Source: Brachybacterium massiliense
GTDB lineage: Bacteria; Actinomycetota; Actinomycetes; Actinomycetales; Dermabacteraceae
Length of the DNA stretch: 64,000 bases
NCBI RefSeq assembly: GCF_900184245.1
Contig: NZ_FXXB01000006.1
Span: 124,001-188,000, forward strand
Direction: 5' to 3'
Part shown: positions 25,401-32,134 of the stretch, piece by piece
Numbering within the stretch: the first letter of the stretch is position 1
How the letters are laid out: every line of letters begins with the position of its first letter
The notes under the pieces: model-generated
The model's input: the letters and a program-made list of their open reading frames with translations, nothing else
What the model was told of the DNA's origin: nothing
Databases searched by the model: none
Position numbers and translations under genes: made by a program

Positions 25401-27109
25401 TCGCCCCTCACGTCGAGATCCTGCGCGACCCGCACCCCGCCACCGAGGGCCTGCGCGGCTTCGCCCAGCGCCGCGCCCTGGTGGGCGAGGTGGTCGCGGT
25501 CCCCAGCCCGATCGCCCCGGAGCAGGATCGCCTGATCCTCGTCGAGAACGGCCGCGGCCCCGTCACCGAGGGGATGGAGTACGTCGAGAGCACCGAGGCG
25601 GAGCTGCGCCGGGTCACGGACCTGGTGATCGAGCATGCCCGCTCGCGTCCCGAGCGCTCCCTCGCGGTGCTCACCTTCACCGAGGAGCATGCGCGGCGCC
25701 TGATGGAGCGGATCATGAACACCGTCTCCGTGATCCCGGCGCTGCGCGACTACTTCGATCCCGCCGCGAAAGAGGTCTTCTCAGTGCTGCCCGCCGAGCA
25801 GGCCAGCGGCGTGCTGCGGGACGACATCATCGTCTCGGTCGGCTTCGGGATGACGCCCCATGGCCGCCTGCTGCACCGCTTCGGCCCTCTCTCGGAGGCC
25901 GGTGGGCGCAAGGCGCTCGCGACCGTGATCACCCGCGCCCGCGGCCGCACCACCGTGGTCTCCTCGATCGGGGTGCAGGACCTCGACCACGCCCGACTGC
26001 GCAGCGACGGCGCCCGGGACCTGCGCGCCATGCTGTGGCTGCTGCAGGGGGGCCCCGACACCGCCGTGGTCCCGCACGTCGCCTCCCTCACCGGCAGCGA
26101 GCAGGAGATCTCCCCGCTTACCCCGTCGGCGCCGCAGGGACGCGTCGTGCCCGCGAACGAGCAGGCCTCGCCGCTCGCGCCGAGCACGGAGCAGCCCGGC
26201 GCGGCGGAGCCCGAGCTCTCCGACGAGGACGTCGACGCCGCGATCGAGGCGGCCCTGGCCAGGAAGTCAGGCGGCACCCCGGGCAGCGCCGCGGAGGCGG
26301 CCGACGGCACGGCCGCCGATGCCGCGGACGCCGACGTGACGGCGCAGGCCCCTGCTGAGGACGGTGCCGGCTCCGGCAGCGCGTCCGAGAGTGCCTCCGC
26401 TCCGGAGGATGCCGGCAGCGTCGACCCGGCGGAGCCCGACGCCGAGACCGGGGCCGCCCCGGCGGAGCCCGATGTCGACAACGCACCCGCCCCGCGGCCG
26501 CCGCGCGAGCTCGAGACAGACGCCCTCGTCCAGGACCTCGCCGATCGCCTGTTCCGCCTCGGACTGCTGGTCGAGCGCGACTTCGGCCTCTCCTCCGACA
26601 GGATCGAGCTGGCGCTGGGCCATCCCGAGATGCCCGGGCGCATGCTGCTGGCCGTGGACACCGACGGCTCCCACTACGTCGACACCCCGAGCCAGCGCGA
26701 GCGCGACCGGTTGCGCGCCGAACGGCTCGAGGCCGCGGGCTGGGCCACCGAACGGGTCTGGTCCTGGGCGCTGTTCATCGACCCCGACGGCGAGGCTGAG
26801 CGGATCCGCCGCGCCCTCGAGCGGGCGCTGCGCCTGGTCCAGGAGGAGGAGCGCTCCGACTCGCCCTCCGGCGTGGGCACCATTCGCCACCGTCTGCCGC
26901 GCCCGCAGGTCCCCGCCGGGCACCAGCTGTCCTTTTACTCGAGCGACGACTTCGACGCCGTGGTGGAGTACATCTGCTCCGACGGCCGCGCCCGTCTCGA
27001 GGAGCATCTGGCCACCGAGGTGCGCAGCTTCCTCGGCTTCGAGCAGCGCTCGGTGCTGCTGGACGTCTCCGTCTCGAGCGCCATCCGCCGCTATCAGGAG
27101 CGCCAGTGA
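22478..27109 (+). CDS. Very large degenerate SF1-helicase-like protein with Vsr-type nuclease region
   Basis: 1543 residues. Order: charged N-terminus (1-90); a domain resembling the N-terminal part of DUF4011-type helicases (~100-350); a RecA-like part with VDPGHREVLARVLAGQDLAVATPPGADS (spread over 357-384), where the expected Walker A GPPGTGKS reads T378-P-P-G-A-D-S384, so the catalytic Lys is gone; a coiled region (~470-800); a second half with FDVVIVADGG (925-934) where Walker B DEAS has become ADGG, then VVVGDPLEY and the late motifs DDIIVSVGFGMTP and VITRARGRTTVVSS; an Ala/Pro/Glu linker (~1195-1340); and a Vsr/MTES_1575-like nuclease region (~1345-1470) with RIELALGHPE (1375-1384), AVDTDG (1392-1397) and QRERDRLRAERL. 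So the motor looks dead while the nuclease motifs survive. It overlaps the next small gene by four bases. Role unknown; DNA repair, defence or structural use are all open. Confidence 0.85.
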   Translation: MWSFLRGKKRSERSGEDATPRDDALSTLARERRDAATQRAAEGEREQPAPAEHPATETGGYEVVVDRHLDEVGAGIAPEQDEDDLPVTPREHRPLSRDDRVADALDRWSQQITGGLHAPSFLTQIRAGGVVLDLTHSHPSGLAQLLAGRGPTRLSSLVREVGALADARAHARSIREIAERHAEEVGLTTCHLGIGEAIWYPEDGSEPIHAPVLVRPITLRLRGNAREDVDLEVDATADLNPVLLRSLREAGVAVDARALLATTDSTHGFDPTPVLDAFRSLGQPLPGFRVVHALVVGNLMDAAGSVAEDLAADRPDWSASPLVAALAGDEGARAVVRADDAEEQIPEIPEDELVAAVDPGHREVLARVLAGQDLAVATPPGADSLDLVVDLAQELNARGRTVLIVSQRRRNLSQLVEIARERGLDELVFDLSPDPSLQRNASAALLRSLRRAGSHGLGPEDGAPEGLEESRDILVGHVEAMHRLQQPWGASAHDAISALAALTRLSPAPRTQVRLRADVAAQMIGEERDRYAAQLREAAEIGVLTTGPEMTAWYGAPISSDTQAERAEELIDELREEILPQLRKACARAGTELGLTEPTTLTQLEERLALLDRVRTLLGTFQSAVFSAPLADLVAATADKRWREERGVTMGFGVRRRLRKDAAALQRPASLSPDLHQDLGEARAVAETWRRAAVEPGEGSAEAPRAASRPHLPEDLDSVRRAAARAEKVLDELSVLLDGTEAGADLPRTDLDELTERIEALAADRADLETLPRRTELLRRFAFDGLGELVEDLRIRRVPLDQVGAELELAWWRSVLELIAGAEPTISQYDGTSLSQVAERFRRLDAEYLAGASARVHAAADETRVETMKSYPDTSRAAIAELARSSTVSIRDLAAKYEDILFAARPAWLASPYLVPQVIPRGRHFDVVIVADGGRLPTAAALPSIVRGEQTVVVGDPLEYGGDSAPSLLDDMLRIAPHVEILRDPHPATEGLRGFAQRRALVGEVVAVPSPIAPEQDRLILVENGRGPVTEGMEYVESTEAELRRVTDLVIEHARSRPERSLAVLTFTEEHARRLMERIMNTVSVIPALRDYFDPAAKEVFSVLPAEQASGVLRDDIIVSVGFGMTPHGRLLHRFGPLSEAGGRKALATVITRARGRTTVVSSIGVQDLDHARLRSDGARDLRAMLWLLQGGPDTAVVPHVASLTGSEQEISPLTPSAPQGRVVPANEQASPLAPSTEQPGAAEPELSDEDVDAAIEAALARKSGGTPGSAAEAADGTAADAADADVTAQAPAEDGAGSGSASESASAPEDAGSVDPAEPDAETGAAPAEPDVDNAPAPRPPRELETDALVQDLADRLFRLGLLVERDFGLSSDRIELALGHPEMPGRMLLAVDTDGSHYVDTPSQRERDRLRAERLEAAGWATERVWSWALFIDPDGEAERIRRALERALRLVQEEERSDSPSGVGTIRHRLPRPQVPAGHQLSFYSSDDFDAVVEYICSDGRARLEEHLATEVRSFLGFEQRSVLLDVSVSSAIRRYQERQ

Positions 27110-27366
27110 GCAAGAACGGCACCGCCCCCGGCCCTGGCACCGGCGCTGCACAGCCGCGGCGGCGCGTGGTGATCTCCTCGCTCACCGGCAAGCCGATCGA
27201 GTGGGACGAGCCGGAGACGCCGAGCAAGGAGCGGCCCGCCGCCGGCGAGCATCGGCCGATCCTCCCGGACCGCGTGGCCGAGGACGCCCCCGAGCCCGGG
27301 GCCGACGAATCCAACGATGCGCGCATCGCCGGCGACGTGCCTCCGCACTGGGGCCGCGGCCGCTGA
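27106..27366 (+). CDS. Small hypothetical protein coupled to the helicase-like gene
   Basis: 86 residues, GTG start inside the stop of the large gene (GTGA, 27106-27109), so translated together with it. Basic, Pro/Gly-rich start, then RRRVVISSLTGKPIEWDEP and a charged, probably disordered tail ending in PPHWGRGR. No membrane segment, no Cys. I do not recognise it. The tight coupling suggests that it works with the large protein. Confidence 0.7.
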   Translation: MSKNGTAPGPGTGAAQPRRRVVISSLTGKPIEWDEPETPSKERPAAGEHRPILPDRVAEDAPEPGADESNDARIAGDVPPHWGRGR

Positions 27367-27488
27367 CCCCGGGAACGGGTCGCGAGCGTCTCGAGCTTTT
27401 TGAGCACCTCGAGCGCCGTCCGCGCATCGAGGGAGGTGAGGGCGGCCACTGCCCGACCCGTCATCCAGGCTCCGCAGGACACGTTGCG

Positions 27489-27494
27489 TAACCT
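27489..27494 (+). promoter_or_regulatory. -10 hexamer TAACCT, leaderless start of the DUF368 gene
   Basis: Six bases to ATG 27501. Confidence 0.55.
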
Positions 27495-27500
27495 GGGGTC

Positions 27501-28553
27501 ATGACGGATCCCGCCCCCACTGCCATCTCGCAGCGCCCGACCCCCTCGGTGGAGCCCGCGGTGGAGACCGGCGCCCGCCCGCCGCTGCCCGAGCACCGCA
27601 ATGCGCTCGGTAACCTGCTGCGCGGTGCGCTGATCGGCGTGGTCGAGACCGTCCCGGGAGTGAGCGGCGGCACCGTCGCACTGGTCACCGGGATCTACGA
27701 CGAGCTCATCGACGCCGGCCACCACCTCACCGCCGCGGCGCGACGCCTGCTCACCGGCCCCGACCGACGCCGTGGGATGGCCGAGCACCTCCGCGCCGTC
27801 AACTGGATCCTGGTGATCCCGCTGCTGATCGGCATGGCCGCGGCCGTGCTCACCATCGCCGGGCCCATCTCCCGCCTCGTCGAGGCGCATCCGCAGACCA
27901 TGCGCGCCCTGTTCCTCGGGCTCGTGGCCGGATCCGTGCTGGTGCCGGTGCGGCTCTCGGGCGCGGCGTGGCGGCTGCCGGACCTGCTGCGCTTCACGCT
28001 CGGCGTGATCGCCGGGCTGCTGCTGACCTCGCTGCCCAGCACCTCCCTGGACCCGAGCCCCTGGATCATCGCGCCCGCCGCGGCGATCGCGGTGTGCGCT
28101 CTGGTGCTGCCCGGCGTGTCCGGCTCGTTCCTCCTGCTCAGCGTGGGCCTCTATGAGCCCACGCTGCAGGCCGTCGATGAGCGGGACCTGCGCTACATCG
28201 CCTGGTTCGGGCTCTGGGCGTGCGTGGGCCTGGTGGTCGTGGTCAAGCTGATGCGGCGTCTGCTGACCCGTCACCACCGCGCCACCATGGTGGTGCTCTC
28301 CGGCGTCATGATCGGTGCGCTGCGCAGTCTGTGGCCCTGGCAGACCGCTGACGGGGCGCTGCAGGCGCCCGGCACCGGCTGGCCGCTGCTGCTGGCCCTC
28401 GCACTCGCCGGGGCCTGCGCGGTGCAGCTGCTGGTGCTCCTCGAGTCCCGGACGGCGGCACGCGCCGCCTCCCGCGCCGCGGCCTCCGGGCCCGCCGCCT
28501 CCGAGGTTGCCGCCGGCGGTGCGGCCGCGGAGGACACCCGCCCGGGGAGCTGA
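27501..28553 (+). CDS. popT: DUF368 protein, probable undecaprenyl phosphate translocase (PopT type)
   Basis: 350 residues, about 9-10 membrane helices. The two family hallmarks are present: VPGVSGGTVALVTGIYD (residues ~53-69) and LPGVSGSFLLLSVGLYEP (~204-221), giving an inverted-repeat architecture. DUF368 proteins have been shown in other bacteria to return undecaprenyl phosphate, the lipid carrier of cell wall and teichoic acid synthesis, across the membrane. The C-terminal ~40 residues are Ala-rich and disordered. Single gene after the helicase pair, not in a cell-wall operon. The family assignment is firm; the function is taken from studied homologues. Confidence 0.87.
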   Translation: MTDPAPTAISQRPTPSVEPAVETGARPPLPEHRNALGNLLRGALIGVVETVPGVSGGTVALVTGIYDELIDAGHHLTAAARRLLTGPDRRRGMAEHLRAVNWILVIPLLIGMAAAVLTIAGPISRLVEAHPQTMRALFLGLVAGSVLVPVRLSGAAWRLPDLLRFTLGVIAGLLLTSLPSTSLDPSPWIIAPAAAIAVCALVLPGVSGSFLLLSVGLYEPTLQAVDERDLRYIAWFGLWACVGLVVVVKLMRRLLTRHHRATMVVLSGVMIGALRSLWPWQTADGALQAPGTGWPLLLALALAGACAVQLLVLLESRTAARAASRAAASGPAASEVAAGGAAAEDTRPGS

Positions 28554-28630
28554 CCCCGGGGCTGCGACGCCGCCCATCGCCGCAGGGCCACGTCGATGCG
28601 AGATCATCTGCCGCCACCTGCCCCGGCACG

Positions 28631-28636
28631 TACCCT
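28631..28636 (+). promoter_or_regulatory. -10 hexamer TACCCT, leaderless start of proC
   Basis: Seven bases to ATG 28644; no ribosome site. Confidence 0.6.
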
Positions 28637-28643
28637 GGGCAGC

Positions 28644-29537
28644 ATGGACGACGCCACCACCACCACCCCCACCGCCGACCGCACCGCCGTCGAGGCCGCC
28701 GTCCCGGCAGCCACCGGTGCGCCGGACCTCTCTGCTGCGCGGGTCGCCGTGATCGGCGCGGGCAACATGGGCGGTCCCGTCGCCCGCACGATGCGCGCTG
28801 CCGGCGTGCAGGCCGAGCACCTGCTGATCGCGAACTCCAGCCAGGCCAGCAGCGAGCGCGCCGCCGACGAGCTCGGCGCCACCGCCGCGAGCTCCCGTGC
28901 CGAGGCGCTCGCGACGGCCGATGTGGTGGTGCTTGGCGTGAAGCCGTATCAGATCCTCGACCTCGCGGCCGATCTGCGCGAGGAGCTGCCCGCCGGCGCG
29001 GTCGTGATCTCCCTCGCCGCGGGCATCAGGCTCGCGCAGATCGAGCAGGCCCTGCCGGAGGCCGCGGCCGTGGTGCGCGCGATGCCGAACACCCCGATCT
29101 CGGTGGGGGAGGGCGCCGTGGGACTGATGCGCGGCAGCGCCGTCACCGACGCGCAGCACCAGCTGGTCCATTCCCTGTTCGCCCGCGCCGGAGTGGTCGT
29201 GGACATCACCGAGGAGCAGGTCCACGCGTTCATCGCCGCCGCCGGGTCGCTCGCCGGCTTCGGCTTCGCGATCATCGAGGCGATGACCGAGGAGGCCGTG
29301 CGCCAGGGCCTCACCCGGGATCTCGCCGACGCCCTCGTGCAGCAGACCCTCCGCGGGGCCGCGACCATGCTGCTCGAGTCCGGGATGCACCCGGCCGTGG
29401 CCAAGGCCGGGGTGTGCAGCCCCGGAGGCACCACCGCTGAGGGCTATGCCGCTTTCGAGCGGGAGGGCGTGCGCGCCGGCCTCGCGGCGACGATGGCCGC
29501 CGCCGCCGACAAGTCCCGGCAGATGGCCGGGGACTGA
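28644..29537 (+). CDS. proC: Pyrroline-5-carboxylate reductase
   Basis: 297 residues. After a 30-residue Thr/Ala-rich extension comes the NADPH motif VIGAGNMGGPVART, then VVRAMPNTPISVGEGAVGL and near the C-terminus the P5CR signature in GMHPAVAKAGVCSPGGTTAEGYAAFE. It reduces 1-pyrroline-5-carboxylate to proline in the cytoplasm. The usual length is about 270, so only the N-terminal extension is unusual. ATG 28644 is supported by the hexamer seven bases before it. A hairpin follows at 29548. Confidence 0.93.
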   Translation: MDDATTTTPTADRTAVEAAVPAATGAPDLSAARVAVIGAGNMGGPVARTMRAAGVQAEHLLIANSSQASSERAADELGATAASSRAEALATADVVVLGVKPYQILDLAADLREELPAGAVVISLAAGIRLAQIEQALPEAAAVVRAMPNTPISVGEGAVGLMRGSAVTDAQHQLVHSLFARAGVVVDITEEQVHAFIAAAGSLAGFGFAIIEAMTEEAVRQGLTRDLADALVQQTLRGAATMLLESGMHPAVAKAGVCSPGGTTAEGYAAFEREGVRAGLAATMAAAADKSRQMAGD

Positions 29538-29547
29538 CCCTGCGGGG

Positions 29548-29578
29548 GACAAGGCGGCCCGCCCGGCACTGCCTTGTC
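29548..29578 (+). terminator. Hairpin after proC, 8-bp stem
   Basis: GACAAGGC (29548-29555) pairs with 29571-29578 around a 15-base GC-rich loop, ten bases past the stop. Confidence 0.55.
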
Positions 29579-29640
29579 GGGACCGCCCTGCCCTGGGCCG
29601 CCCCGCCGACCACCTGAGCGCAGCGCTGCCGTGTCCTGCA

Positions 29641-29696
29641 CGGGCCGATGGCGACGTCTTCTGGCATGTATGCCAGTGCACCTCACCATCGGCCCG
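29641..29696. other. Two-tier inverted repeat between proC and trkA
   Basis: Outer arms CGGGCCGATGG (29641-29651) and its complement (29686-29696), with a second perfect pair CTGGCAT/ATGCCAG (29661-29667, 29670-29676) nested at the centre. It starts 24 bases after the trkA stop on the minus strand and could be its terminator, but the unpaired 9-base shoulders and the operator-like core are unusual for that. Confidence 0.6.
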
Positions 29697-29720
29697 TCGG
29701 CTACGTTGCCGCCTCGCCCG

Positions 29721-30386
29721 TCAGGCCCGGTGGGAGAATTTCTCGATCAGCTCCGTGCGGCCGGAGACGATCAGCAGATCGTGTGCGGCGACCATGGTCT
29801 CGGGCACCGCGTAGGTGAAGTCCTTGCCCGGGGACTTGACCCCCACCACGGTCACCCCGTGCCGCTGGCGGATGTCGGACTCGGCGAGCGTCATCCCCTG
29901 CACCTCGTGCGGGGGCCGCATCTTCACGATGGCGAAGTCGTCGTCGAACTCGATGAAGTCCATCAGGCGGCCGTTGACCAGGTGGGCGACCCGTTTGCCG
30001 GCGTCGGCCTCCGGATAGACCACGTGATGGGCGCCGATGCGCTGAAGGATCTTGCCGTGCGCGGCGGAGATCGCCTTCGCCCAGATCACCGGCTTGCCCT
30101 GATCCACCAGGTTCGCGGTGATCAGCACGCTGGCCTCGATCGTGGTGCCCACCCCGACCACCGCGAACGAGAAGTCCCCGGCACCGATCTGATCGAGCAC
30201 CTCGGGCTGGGTGGCGTCGGCCCGCACCACGTGGGTGAGCAGCCCCGAGTACTTCTGCACCAGGCCCTCGTCGGCGTCGATCGCGAGCACCTCGGTGCCG
30301 AGCTTCTCGAGGGTCAGGGCGATCGAGGCGCCGAACCGGCCCAGGCCGATCACCAGCACTCCTTCATCGCGCACTCTGCGTGGCAT
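29721..30386 (-). CDS. TrkA-family potassium channel regulatory protein (RCK)
   Basis: 221 residues from ATG 30386 (AGGAG five bases before). N-terminal RCK fold with VLVIGLGRFGASIALTLEKLG and the Asp of AIDAD that binds NAD(H) or ATP; C-terminal TrkA-C domain from about 140 (FAIVKMRPPHEVQGMTLAES in part). Matches KtrA/CeoB-sized proteins with a single RCK unit. It sits inside the membrane and gates TrkH/KtrB, which is encoded 132 bases upstream on the same strand. Confidence 0.9.
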   Translation of the reverse strand: MPRRVRDEGVLVIGLGRFGASIALTLEKLGTEVLAIDADEGLVQKYSGLLTHVVRADATQPEVLDQIGAGDFSFAVVGVGTTIEASVLITANLVDQGKPVIWAKAISAAHGKILQRIGAHHVVYPEADAGKRVAHLVNGRLMDFIEFDDDFAIVKMRPPHEVQGMTLAESDIRQRHGVTVVGVKSPGKDFTYAVPETMVAAHDLLIVSGRTELIEKFSHRA

Positions 30387-30518
30387 GGGAACTCCTGCGG
30401 GGTCGGGCTCACGGGCCGTGAGCAGGGCGGGCACAGTCTAGGCCCGCATCCCGGCGCGGCGGAACCGGGCAGCACCGGAGCGGGAACCGCGCGGGGCCGG
30501 GGCGGAAGCCGGGCAGTT

Positions 30519-31934
30519 TCAGCCGACGATCGGACGCTCGCGCGGCAGCTGGACCATCCGCACCCGGGAGCGGACCGCGAGCGCGGCGCCGAGCGTCATC
30601 GGGCCCAGACGCCCCACGTACATGCACGCGATCAGCACCCACTTCGCCTCCTCCGGCAGGGCGGAGGTGATCCCGGTGGACAACCCCACCGTGCCGAAGG
30701 CGGACAGCGCCTCGAACAGCACCGCATCGAGCGTGAACGGGGTCAGCCGCAGCAGCAGGAAGGTCGCCAGGAACACCACCGTCGCGCTCATCACGAGCAC
30801 GCCGATCGCCTGGCGGATGGTCTCGTGGGGGATGCGCCGCCCGAAGGCCTCGACCTCGGGGTTGCCGCGGATCTCCGCCCAGATGGAGAGCATCAGCAGC
30901 GCGAAGGTGGTCACGCGGATGCCGCCCGCGGTGGAGCCGGAGCCGCCGCCGATGAACATCAGCAGGTTCGTCAGCAGGCGGGACTCGGCGGTCATCTGCG
31001 AGACGTCCAGGGTCGCGAAGCCTCCGGAGCGGGGCATCACCGAGGCGAAACCGGCGCCCAGCAGCTTCGTGCCCACGTTCTGCCCGCCGAGCGTGGCCGG
31101 GTTGGACCACTCCATCGCGAGGTAGCCCACGAAGCCGAGCCCCAGCAGCAGCGCCGTGGTGGTCAGGGTGAGCTTGGCGTGCAGGCTCCAGCGGCGCGGC
31201 GTGCGCAGCTTGCGCACCACCACCAGGATCACGGGGAAGCCGAGCGAGCCCACCAGCACCGCGAGGCCGATCGGGATGGTGAAGAAGGGATCGCCGAGGT
31301 ACTGGGCGGTGCCGAGTGCCTCGGGCACGAAGCCGGCGTTGTTGAACGCGCTGATCGCATAGAACAGGCCCAGGAACAGCGACTCGCCGATCCCGTGCTC
31401 GGTGACCACCATGTACGGGGTCAGCGCCACGAAGGTCGCGGCCTCGAAGGCGGCCGAGGTGATCAGGATGACCCGCAGCACCCCGCCCACCTCGGCGAGG
31501 CGCTCGGCCCGGGTCTCCTGCGCGGTGATCACCCGCTGGGCGAGCCCCAGGCGGTGCATCACCGACAGGCTCAGCAGCGAGGCGACGGTCATCAGGCCCA
31601 GCCCGCCGAGCTTCATCGCGATCATGATCACGGTGAGCCCGAAGGTGGACCAGTGGGTGCCGGTCTCGAGCGTGACCAGACCCGTCACGCAGATCGCGGA
31701 GACCGCGGTGAACAGTGCGTCGGTGAGCGAGGTGCGCTCGCCTACCACGGTCGCGGCCGGCAGCGAGAGCAGTCCGGTGAACACCGCGATCAACAAGGTG
31801 AACACACCCAGAGCGATCCGTGCCGGGGTGGGCTTGAACAATGCCCGCAGATGCCTCTCGGCGCCCGTGACGCGGCGCCGGGTGCGCGGCATCGCGCCGC
31901 GTCGCCGCGCCTGCTCGATCCTGCCCCCGTGCAT
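30519..31934 (-). CDS. TrkH/KtrB-family potassium uptake membrane protein
   Basis: 471 residues, ten or so membrane segments arranged as four pore repeats, each with a Gly filter residue (for example AVSAICVTGLVTLETGT in the first and SAFNNAGFVP in the second). Pore-forming subunit for K+ (or K+/Na+) uptake. ATG 31934 has GGGAG four bases before it; MPRTRRR from 31892 is the shorter alternative without a ribosome site. Upstream partner of the RCK gene, so the pair makes a Ktr-like system. Confidence 0.9.
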   Translation of the reverse strand: MHGGRIEQARRRGAMPRTRRRVTGAERHLRALFKPTPARIALGVFTLLIAVFTGLLSLPAATVVGERTSLTDALFTAVSAICVTGLVTLETGTHWSTFGLTVIMIAMKLGGLGLMTVASLLSLSVMHRLGLAQRVITAQETRAERLAEVGGVLRVILITSAAFEAATFVALTPYMVVTEHGIGESLFLGLFYAISAFNNAGFVPEALGTAQYLGDPFFTIPIGLAVLVGSLGFPVILVVVRKLRTPRRWSLHAKLTLTTTALLLGLGFVGYLAMEWSNPATLGGQNVGTKLLGAGFASVMPRSGGFATLDVSQMTAESRLLTNLLMFIGGGSGSTAGGIRVTTFALLMLSIWAEIRGNPEVEAFGRRIPHETIRQAIGVLVMSATVVFLATFLLLRLTPFTLDAVLFEALSAFGTVGLSTGITSALPEEAKWVLIACMYVGRLGPMTLGAALAVRSRVRMVQLPRERPIVG

Positions 31935-32052
31935 CGTGCTCCCGTCCTGGCCCCGGCATCCGCCGGGAGCGTCGGCCGGAAGTCTACGACCGCCCGCGCG
32001 CGGGATCGACGCCCGCTGCGCGGGAGCGGGTCCGGGAGGCCTCGCGCCTGGG

Positions 32053-32058
32053 TACGCT
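32053..32058 (+). promoter_or_regulatory. -10 hexamer TACGCT, leaderless start of acuC
   Basis: Seven bases to ATG 32066. The second copy of the start at 32120 lacks this hexamer. Confidence 0.5.
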
Positions 32059-32134
32059 TCGACACATGCCCGTCGATGTGCTCCGCCTCGTGCACGGCCT
32101 GCAGCTGCTCCTTCGACACATGCCCGTCGATGTG
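32057..32134 (+). repeat. Direct repeat plus inverted self-copy inserted at the acuC start
   Basis: The 24-base start segment (CTTCGACACATGCCCGTCGA then TGTG) stands at 32057-32080 and again at 32111-32134. The 30 bases between them (32081-32110) are the exact reverse complement of 32330-32359 in the same gene; allowing two mismatches the match grows to 40. The 54-base insert keeps frame. Confidence 0.9.

Noticed and set aside
22478..29537. Classical defence island
   Set aside because: Apart from the helicase/nuclease-like giant no restriction, CRISPR, toxin, phage or transposon gene is present; the flanks are housekeeping genes.
26775..29681. 968-residue minus-strand open frame
   Set aside because: Runs antisense through three recognised genes (helicase-like end, DUF368, proC) with low-complexity His/Gly/Arg sequence.
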